NCBI GenBank assembly: GCA_020853175.1
Contig: JADYZK010000162.1
Location: forward strand, 1 to 5,619
Length of the DNA stretch: 5,619 nucleotides
Origin: Bacteroidales bacterium
Lineage (GTDB): Bacteria; Bacteroidota; Bacteroidia; Bacteroidales; F082
Direction: 5' to 3'
Shown: positions 1 through 5,619 of the stretch, piece after piece
Position numbering within the stretch: position 1 is the first letter of the stretch
Layout: each line of letters starts with the position of its first letter
The notes under the pieces: model-generated
Told to the model about the DNA's origin: nothing
Seen by the model: the letters and a program-made list of their open reading frames with translations, nothing else
Database searches by the model: none
Translations under genes and position numbers: made by a program

Positions 1-1
1 C

Positions 2-2470
2 GAAGAAGGAGAGGTTTTTGAAATTATTGGTGTCGGGCGCGACATTACAGCGCAAAAGGAAGCCGAAGCGGCTCTGAAAGCAAGCGACGAAAGGCTCATC
101 AACTTGTTGGATCAAACGCCGCATGTGGCCATGTATGGATTTGACAAAGATGGAAAAATACAATATTGGAACCATGCCTCCACCCAATTGTATGGCTACA
201 CCAATGAGGAAGCCGTTGGTAAAAGTGTTTTTGACCTTATCCTCACCGAAAGCGAAATTGAAAAAACCCGTCACTTTTTTGAAAAAGCCATTGACGATGA
301 AGCTTCAAAACGACCTCACGAGGTACAGCTCAAGAGCAAATCGGGCAAAATGGTACCTGTGCTTTCTCACCTTACCGTTACCACCATTCCCGGCAAGGAA
401 AAAGAACTCTTTTGCATTGACATTGACCTAAGCCAACAAAAAGACGACCGACTGCTTATCCGCAAAACCAACGCCCAGCTGAAAGCCATTTTTGAAAACA
501 GCTTCAACCTTTTCGCATTTTGCGATGCCCAGGGTAAGGTGCTGCTATACAACCAAAAAGCATTGGCTTTATGCAAAGAATTGTTTGGAGAAGACATCAT
601 ACCCGAAAATATGATAGACTACGCCGGCACATTTTACCAAGGAGAACCCCTGATGAATATATTCAGGAGCGCATTAAAAGGTCAATCGGTGTATGAAGAA
701 GTGATGGTAAAAAGCGTTACAGGAAAAAATTACTGGATCAATTTGCATCTCTCCCCCACTTTCGATCAAAACGGCGAGGTGGAAGGTGCAGTGATTATCG
801 GCAGCGACATCACCAACCAGCACAATGCCAAAATGGTTCAAAAAATGCTTTTCAACATCACCAACGCGGTGAGCCTCACCAACGATTTAACTCCTTTGGT
901 TGAAACCATCAAAAATGAACTGTCGCAACTGATTGACACTACCAATATGTTCATAGCTTTTTACGACGAAGCCAAACAATCTTTGAGTGCCTTGAATGAT
1001 GAAGACAGCAACGAAAACATCCCTTTTTGGAAAGCCGAAGGGTCGCTAACAGGCATTGTGGTGCAACAAAAAACATCGCTTCTGATCAATAACCAACAGA
1101 TAGACGCCCTTGAAGCCTCCGGAAAAATTAAACGATTGGGTGTGCCTGCCAAAATTTGGTTGGGCGTGCCGCTTATGGCCAACGAAAAAGTGATCGGAGC
1201 CATTGTGGTGCAAAGCTTCGACAATGAAAATGCTTACGACCAAGCCACCGTTGAGCTGATGGAATTTGTGAGCGGACAAATAAGTTCGGTCATCCAACGG
1301 CAAAGAAGCCTCATTCATTTGCTCGAAGCCAAAAAGCAAGCCGAAGAAAGCAACCGGCTGAAAACCTCCTTTCTCAATAACCTCTCACACGAGGTGCGCA
1401 CTCCGCTGAACTGCATTGTGGGTTTAACTGATATGATGGTAGGCAACGGCTTCGAGCCGGAAGAGGCTAAAAATTTCAGCCAACTCATTGCGCAAAACAG
1501 CCATCAGCTCACCAACATCATCAACGATACGGTGAATATGGCCAAAATTCAAGCGCAACAAGAGCGTTTGTATCTCTCAAAATTTAACCTAACACCGGAA
1601 ATTTTAAAGTTAGAAAAAAAATATGCCCTCCATGCCCAAGAAAAAAAATTGAAGTTTAATTTTGTGTGCAATTTTATTGGGGCTGATTTTATGGTAAACG
1701 CCGACAAGCACAAACTGATAGACATTTTTGAGAAACTACTGGACAACGCGTTTAAATTTACCGAAAAGGGAAGCGTTGATTTTAAGGTGCTTGCTGTGCA
1801 TCAAGCACTTCAAATCAGTGTCAAAGACAGTGGAATTGGCATTGAACCCGAACAAATGCAGTATATTTTTGAGCCTTTTAGCAAAATTGAAACCGATCAA
1901 CAACGTGTTTTTCGTGGCAATGGTTTGGGGTTGGCCATTGTTAAGGCTTACATCAATCTGATGAAAGGCAATGTTCGTTTGGATTCAAAAACAGGGAAAG
2001 GAACTGAAGTGAAAGTGATTTTACCCCTGCATAAAGAAGAAAATGAGGTGGTTAAAGACCACAGTCAAAAAAGTGACGAAACGCTTTTAAGTCCAACCAT
2101 TTTGATTGCCGAAGACGAAGATGATAACATTACTTTTTTAAAAACTGTTTTTAAACATTCAACAGTAAACCTTTTGGTGGCAAAAAACGGCCAAGAGGTA
2201 TTGGATTATTTTAACAAAAAAATCCCCATCCATTTGTTGTTGTTAGACATTAAAATGCCCATTTTGAATGGCTTAGATGTAGTTGAAAAGCTGCGTTCGC
2301 AAGGTTATAGTATTCCGGTGATAGCAGTTACAGCACTCACCAACGATGGGATAGAACAAAAAGCCATCGCCCTTGGCTGCGACGATTACATTGCTAAGCC
2401 CTTCACCAAATCGCAGCTTCTTGAAAAAATAGAAAAACACCTATCAGGCAAACCCTTCACTTCAATGTAA
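2..2470 (+). CDS. Hybrid sensor histidine kinase, PAS-PAS-GAF-HisKA-HATPase-REC (5' end outside the window)
   Basis: Predicted to autophosphorylate on a histidine in response to sensor-domain signals and pass the phosphate to its own receiver domain. The reading frame is already open at base 2, so the start lies upstream. The TTG at 104 falls inside a PAS-to-PAS linker and is not the start. Visible residues (base 2 = residue 1): PAS/PAC tail 1-25, containing G-R-D-I-T; PAS about 30-145; PAS about 157-275, ending S-D-I-T; GAF about 281-435, with W-L-G-V-P-L-M; HisKA about 453-520 with H-E-V-R-T-P-L and phosphoacceptor His463; HATPase_c about 560-675 with D-N-A-F-K-F around Asn582, D609-S-G-I-G and G639-N-G-L-G-L; receiver about 700-818 with acidic pocket Asp705/Glu706, phosphoacceptor Asp749, Thr777 and Lys799-Pro. 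All residues expected for catalysis and receiver phosphorylation are present. The exception is Lys578, where the N box usually has its first Asn. No transmembrane segment is visible, but one could lie in the missing N-terminus. No DNA-binding or HPt domain follows. GC content falls from about 50% to about 33% near base 1550. The stop is TAA at 2468-2470. The family is certain; the signal and target are unknown. Confidence 0.95.
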   Translation, partial: EEGEVFEIIGVGRDITAQKEAEAALKASDERLINLLDQTPHVAMYGFDKDGKIQYWNHASTQLYGYTNEEAVGKSVFDLILTESEIEKTRHFFEKAIDDEASKRPHEVQLKSKSGKMVPVLSHLTVTTIPGKEKELFCIDIDLSQQKDDRLLIRKTNAQLKAIFENSFNLFAFCDAQGKVLLYNQKALALCKELFGEDIIPENMIDYAGTFYQGEPLMNIFRSALKGQSVYEEVMVKSVTGKNYWINLHLSPTFDQNGEVEGAVIIGSDITNQHNAKMVQKMLFNITNAVSLTNDLTPLVETIKNELSQLIDTTNMFIAFYDEAKQSLSALNDEDSNENIPFWKAEGSLTGIVVQQKTSLLINNQQIDALEASGKIKRLGVPAKIWLGVPLMANEKVIGAIVVQSFDNENAYDQATVELMEFVSGQISSVIQRQRSLIHLLEAKKQAEESNRLKTSFLNNLSHEVRTPLNCIVGLTDMMVGNGFEPEEAKNFSQLIAQNSHQLTNIINDTVNMAKIQAQQERLYLSKFNLTPEILKLEKKYALHAQEKKLKFNFVCNFIGADFMVNADKHKLIDIFEKLLDNAFKFTEKGSVDFKVLAVHQALQISVKDSGIGIEPEQMQYIFEPFSKIETDQQRVFRGNGLGLAIVKAYINLMKGNVRLDSKTGKGTEVKVILPLHKEENEVVKDHSQKSDETLLSPTILIAEDEDDNITFLKTVFKHSTVNLLVAKNGQEVLDYFNKKIPIHLLLLDIKMPILNGLDVVEKLRSQGYSIPVIAVTALTNDGIEQKAIALGCDDYIAKPFTKSQLLEKIEKHLSGKPFTSM

Positions 2471-2481
2471 AATCAGCGATG
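2465..2481 (+). promoter_or_regulatory. Short gene junction and translation start of the second kinase, without a Shine-Dalgarno sequence
   Basis: Only 8 bases separate the TAA of the first kinase from the ATG of the second. The stretch before the ATG is TAAAATCAGCG, with no GGAGG-like match but an A-rich core. This is the usual pattern in Bacteroidota, where initiation relies less on anti-Shine-Dalgarno pairing. The ATG at 2479 is the first possible start after an in-frame TGA at 2422-2424; no ATG, GTG or TTG lies between them in that frame. The next in-frame ATG, at 2578, lies inside the first membrane helix, so the 2479 start is well supported. There is no room for a separate promoter or terminator, so the second gene is probably read from the same transcript and may be translationally coupled. 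Confidence 0.6.
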
Positions 2482-5400
2482 AAAAAATCTAAAATCACGA
2501 CAGCTACACAAAAGCGTTTTATCGAAGAAAAAAATCAACGCGAAAACAAGAAATCGGTCTATTTCTTGAGTGCCATCATGGGGTTTACTACAATATCAAT
2601 GTTCATTATCAACATTTTAAACCAGTATTATTTTATTGCACTTCTATCATTCAGCTACATTCTTATTTCCCTGGTTTCTCTCATCATTTTTGAAAAGACA
2701 CGCAATTTCAACATTTGGACGCATTTGTTTCTTGTTTACGCCTTCATTACTGCGGTTTACCTGTTTTATTCCGGAGGAACAAAAGGAGCGGGTGTTCTAT
2801 GGGCTTTCATTTTTCCCTTGTTGGCCTATCATTTCAAAAAATTTAGCGTGGCCTTGCAGTACAGCTTGGCATTGTTTTTTGTTTTGCTGGCTTTCTTCCT
2901 TTTCGACATCCGTTCCGAAAACAATGATCACCACCATTCGGGAGTATTTATGTTTGTTTATTTTTTGATTTTGCTTTCCATTACCCTTTTCGAATATGCT
3001 TCGAGCAAACAAAAAGCCCAAAATGAAGCATTGCTTCAAGAAAGCAGAGATCGTTTTTATAGCCTTTTCGATCAACTTTCAATTGGCGTGGCCCTCATCA
3101 ACACCGATATGCAACTTCTCGAAGCCAACCAACAGCTTCGCAAATGGTTTCCACAAACACAAGACCCCAATAAGAGTGTCTGTTTTGAATCCATGGGAAG
3201 CGAAAACAATGGCACCTACTGCCCCGAATGTCAAGCCATTTTGACCATGAAAGACGGCTTGGTGCACACCATTGAAGTTGAAAAAAATCTAGGCGGAAAA
3301 AAAAGCAATGCACGTGTTACTGCCCATCCGGTTTTTGATGCAGAAGGAAAAATAACCAGTATAATTGAAACCATTGAAGATGTTTCAGACTATGTTTTAA
3401 CCAAAAAAGCATTGCATACTGCCGATCAGTTTTACAATCAAGCCCTGGATATGTTTTGCATCATTGGCTTCGATGGACGTTTTAAAGCTTTGAATCCTGC
3501 TTGGGAAAAAGATTTGGAATGGACAAGCAAAGCCTTAACCGGCCAGCCGTTTGAGACAATTGTTTACCCCGACGACCAACAGATGACGACCGATTTCCTC
3601 TCCAAGATCAGCAAGTTGGATCGTGCGCTTACCAGCGAATTTCGCGTGATCAGTAAATCAGGTGATTTGAAATGGGTGAGCATGAAGTGCCTAGCCGATC
3701 AAAACGACAACTCCATTTTTGCCGTAGCTCGCGACATTACCGAATCGAAAAACGCCGAAATGGCCCATCGCGAAAGCGAAGAAAAGTTCAAAACCCTCAT
3801 GGATACTGCCTCCGCCGGCATTTATATGTATCGCAACAAACGTTTTATCATGGTAAATCCTGCCATGGAAGCCATTTCGGGTTACAGCAAACAAGAATTA
3901 GAAAAGTTATCATTGCATGATTTCATCCATCCCGATTCAATTGAAGAAGTTTTAGCCATCTCTGATGCTCGTTTCAAGGGCAAAAACCCCATCAAAAGAT
4001 ATGAGATTCAAATCATAAAAGCCGATGGAACAACCATTTGGATTGATCACTCCGCCGAGTTGGTGATGGTTGACGGTCAGCCCACTGTTATTGGCACATT
4101 TTTCGACATCACCCAACAAAAAAACATCACCGAAGCACTCAAAATAAGCGAGGAGCGCGAACGATTGATCAACAACAACATTTACGATGTGATTTGGGTG
4201 CTTAATACCACAGCTATGGCCTTCAGCTACATCAGCCCATCGGTGTTTCAGTTGCGCGGCTTTACCGCCGAAGAAGCTATGGCACAATCACTTGAAGAAA
4301 GTCTTACACCTGAATCGGCCAAAATAGTGGAAGAAAATGTTTCAGAAGCATATAAAAATTTTATTGTTGACCAAGATCGCAACAAGTCACATCGAGTAGT
4401 TATCCTACAACAACCCTGCAAAGATGGAAGCCTTGTGCATGTAGAGGTTTCAACGCACCTACAATACAACCTTAAAGGTGAGGTAGAAATTGTGGGGGTA
4501 AGCCGAAATGTGGATGAAAGAAAAAAAATGGAGGAAGCCATCCACTTGAATGCTGACTTTCAGAAAACGATCGCCGACATCTCAAAAAACCTCATCAACT
4601 TTGACAAAGCTAAGAATGATGAAGTGCTATTTTATGCTCTTGAACAATGTGGCAACTTTTTAAATGCCGACCGCTGTACCATTTTCCAGCTCAATGATGA
4701 TGCCAACACATTGACCAATACCCACGAATGGTGTCGCAAAAATATTGAACCGATGAGTCAAAGTCATCGAACGATTTCGTTGGAAAACCTATATGCACTA
4801 AAACGCATCATCCAATCTAAGACACATTTTTATGTAGAAGACATCCAAAACATTTCCGAAAATGCCAAAGAAGAAAGAGAAATGTTTTCGCGTCGCAAAA
4901 CCAAAACGCTTTTGGTGATCCCTCTAATGAAAGCCGACAGCATCTTTGGTTATTTCTGTTTTGAGTCAGTAACTAAAAGCGTAGCCATAAACGAAACACT
5001 TTTAGGCTACCTGCAAGTGTTGGCCAATATTTTTGCCGATACCATCATGAAAATTCAACTCGACGCATTGCTTCGCGAAAACACCCTGCAACTTTCCGAA
5101 TCCAACGACACCAAAAACCGCCTCTTCTCCATCATCGCTCACGATTTAAGAAGCCCCTTTACTTCGTTCATTGGCCTCTCGGAATTGATGGCCGAAGAAG
5201 GCATCATTGATTCGATGGCCGAAATGCGCTCACACGCCCTACAACTGCATTCCTTAGCACTTTCAACCTATGATTTGCTGGACAATCTGCTTCAATGGTC
5301 GCGTTTGCAAAGTGGTAGCTTACAACCCAATATTCAACACCACAATGTGTCGCAGTTCATCGAAAGCATCATAAGTTCACTTTTACCACTTTTTGAGCAA

Positions 5401-5619
5401 AAGTTTCTAAAACTTAACAATTTGACCACCAATGAGATAATGGGGATGTTTGATTCAAAAATGATAGAAATAGCCCTAAGAAATCTTTTAAGCAATGCGG
5501 CTAAGTTCACACATCCGGGTGGAAAAATCATCATTTCAGGACGAAAAGATGCTCACAATCAATTGATCTTCTCGGTGTCAGATAGCGGCATTGGCATACC
5601 TAAGCAAACACTGGCAGAA
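2479..5619 (+). CDS. Membrane-bound multi-sensor histidine kinase, 6TM-PAS(x4)-GAF-HisKA-HATPase (3' end outside the window)
   Basis: Predicted inner-membrane sensor kinase. The frame stays open for 1047 codons to the window edge. The N-terminus is Lys-rich (residues 2-25) and is followed by six hydrophobic segments at about 27-47, 51-71, 79-97, 104-117, 123-142 and 155-171. A short helical linker without a HAMP domain leads to PAS1 (about 190-312), which carries Cys235, Cys248 and Cys251. Then come PAS2 (316-428, ending A-R-D-I-T), PAS3 (434-550, ending F-F-D-I-T), PAS4 (556-685) and GAF (about 692-865). The GAF has the N-T-H-E-W-C motif at 747-752, typical of GAF domains in PAS-rich kinases. 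HisKA (about 880-945) has H-D-L-R-S-P-F with phosphoacceptor His888. HATPase_c starts near 985, with a standard N box (Asn1002, Asn1006) and D1035-S-G-I-G-I; the lid and G2 box lie beyond the window. A C-terminal receiver could follow. Four PAS domains plus GAF suggest several internal cues, but no bound ligand can be read from sequence. The 8-base gap to the upstream hybrid kinase suggests one operon. Family assignment is firm; signal and partner regulator are unknown. Confidence 0.95.
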   Translation, partial: MKKSKITTATQKRFIEEKNQRENKKSVYFLSAIMGFTTISMFIINILNQYYFIALLSFSYILISLVSLIIFEKTRNFNIWTHLFLVYAFITAVYLFYSGGTKGAGVLWAFIFPLLAYHFKKFSVALQYSLALFFVLLAFFLFDIRSENNDHHHSGVFMFVYFLILLSITLFEYASSKQKAQNEALLQESRDRFYSLFDQLSIGVALINTDMQLLEANQQLRKWFPQTQDPNKSVCFESMGSENNGTYCPECQAILTMKDGLVHTIEVEKNLGGKKSNARVTAHPVFDAEGKITSIIETIEDVSDYVLTKKALHTADQFYNQALDMFCIIGFDGRFKALNPAWEKDLEWTSKALTGQPFETIVYPDDQQMTTDFLSKISKLDRALTSEFRVISKSGDLKWVSMKCLADQNDNSIFAVARDITESKNAEMAHRESEEKFKTLMDTASAGIYMYRNKRFIMVNPAMEAISGYSKQELEKLSLHDFIHPDSIEEVLAISDARFKGKNPIKRYEIQIIKADGTTIWIDHSAELVMVDGQPTVIGTFFDITQQKNITEALKISEERERLINNNIYDVIWVLNTTAMAFSYISPSVFQLRGFTAEEAMAQSLEESLTPESAKIVEENVSEAYKNFIVDQDRNKSHRVVILQQPCKDGSLVHVEVSTHLQYNLKGEVEIVGVSRNVDERKKMEEAIHLNADFQKTIADISKNLINFDKAKNDEVLFYALEQCGNFLNADRCTIFQLNDDANTLTNTHEWCRKNIEPMSQSHRTISLENLYALKRIIQSKTHFYVEDIQNISENAKEEREMFSRRKTKTLLVIPLMKADSIFGYFCFESVTKSVAINETLLGYLQVLANIFADTIMKIQLDALLRENTLQLSESNDTKNRLFSIIAHDLRSPFTSFIGLSELMAEEGIIDSMAEMRSHALQLHSLALSTYDLLDNLLQWSRLQSGSLQPNIQHHNVSQFIESIISSLLPLFEQKFLKLNNLTTNEIMGMFDSKMIEIALRNLLSNAAKFTHPGGKIIISGRKDAHNQLIFSVSDSGIGIPKQTLAE

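Noticed and set aside
104..2470. A complete 788-residue kinase starting at the TTG at base 104
   Set aside because: The same frame is open back to base 2 and encodes a PAS/PAC ending and linker (G-R-D-I-T, then a helical segment) directly upstream, so the gene is cut by the window edge and does not start here.
2471..2478. A promoter or terminator between the two genes
   Set aside because: Eight bases cannot hold either, and no stem-loop with a T run is visible around the stop codon.
2636..2968. A 110-residue + strand reading frame within the membrane region of the second kinase
   Set aside because: It lies wholly inside the kinase in another frame. Its hydrophobic look comes from the underlying T-rich membrane-helix codons, and it has no recognisable domain.
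3952..4287. A 111-residue - strand reading frame, and the other - strand frames at 367-600, 961-1224, 1046-1339, 2797-3075, 4248-4541 and 5334-5534
   Set aside because: All are antisense to strongly supported kinase domains, show no family motifs, and in places overlap each other in different frames.
3046..4530. Internal DNA repeats from PAS domain duplication
   Set aside because: The four PAS domains share fold motifs at protein level only; by eye the nucleotide sequences are too diverged to call repeats.
4660..4740. Phytochrome-type bilin-binding GAF domain, because of its Cys residues
   Set aside because: The sequence around the Cys lacks the conserved chromophore-pocket motifs of phytochromes; N-T-H-E-W-C fits a different GAF subtype.

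Overview
The window is filled by two large signal-transduction genes on the + strand, separated by 8 bases. Neither is complete here: the first has lost its 5' end and the second its 3' end at the window edges. Nothing convincing is encoded on the - strand, and I see no RNA gene, mobile element, CRISPR array or terminator. The host is probably a member of the Bacteroidota. The grounds are moderately AT-rich coding sequence, no Shine-Dalgarno match before the internal start, an A-rich stretch there instead, and a pair of very large multi-PAS sensor kinases, which are common in environmental Bacteroidota. This assignment is inference; no taxonomic marker is present.

Region 1 (2-2470) encodes the last 822 residues of a hybrid sensor histidine kinase that looks cytoplasmic in the visible part. 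The order is: tail of a PAS domain, two PAS domains, a GAF domain, a HisKA dimerisation domain with His463, a HATPase_c ATP-binding domain, and a C-terminal receiver domain with phosphoacceptor Asp749.

Region 2 (2479-5619) encodes the first 1047 residues of a membrane-anchored multi-sensor histidine kinase. The order is: six predicted transmembrane helices, a cysteine-bearing PAS domain, three more PAS domains, a GAF domain, HisKA with His888, and the start of HATPase_c, cut just after the D-S-G-I-G-I box. Whether it also ends in a receiver domain cannot be seen.

The 8-base spacing and shared strand suggest co-transcription and possibly translational coupling. One protein would read signals at the membrane and the other (as far as visible) in the cytoplasm, and both would feed phosphate into receivers. 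No DNA-binding output regulator, HPt protein or effector is present, so the controlled process cannot be named. I did not find a clearly new system. The points most worth a second look are a C-x12-C-x2-C cysteine cluster in the first PAS domain of the second kinase, a sharp drop in GC inside the first gene, and a Lys in place of the usual first Asn of that kinase's N box.
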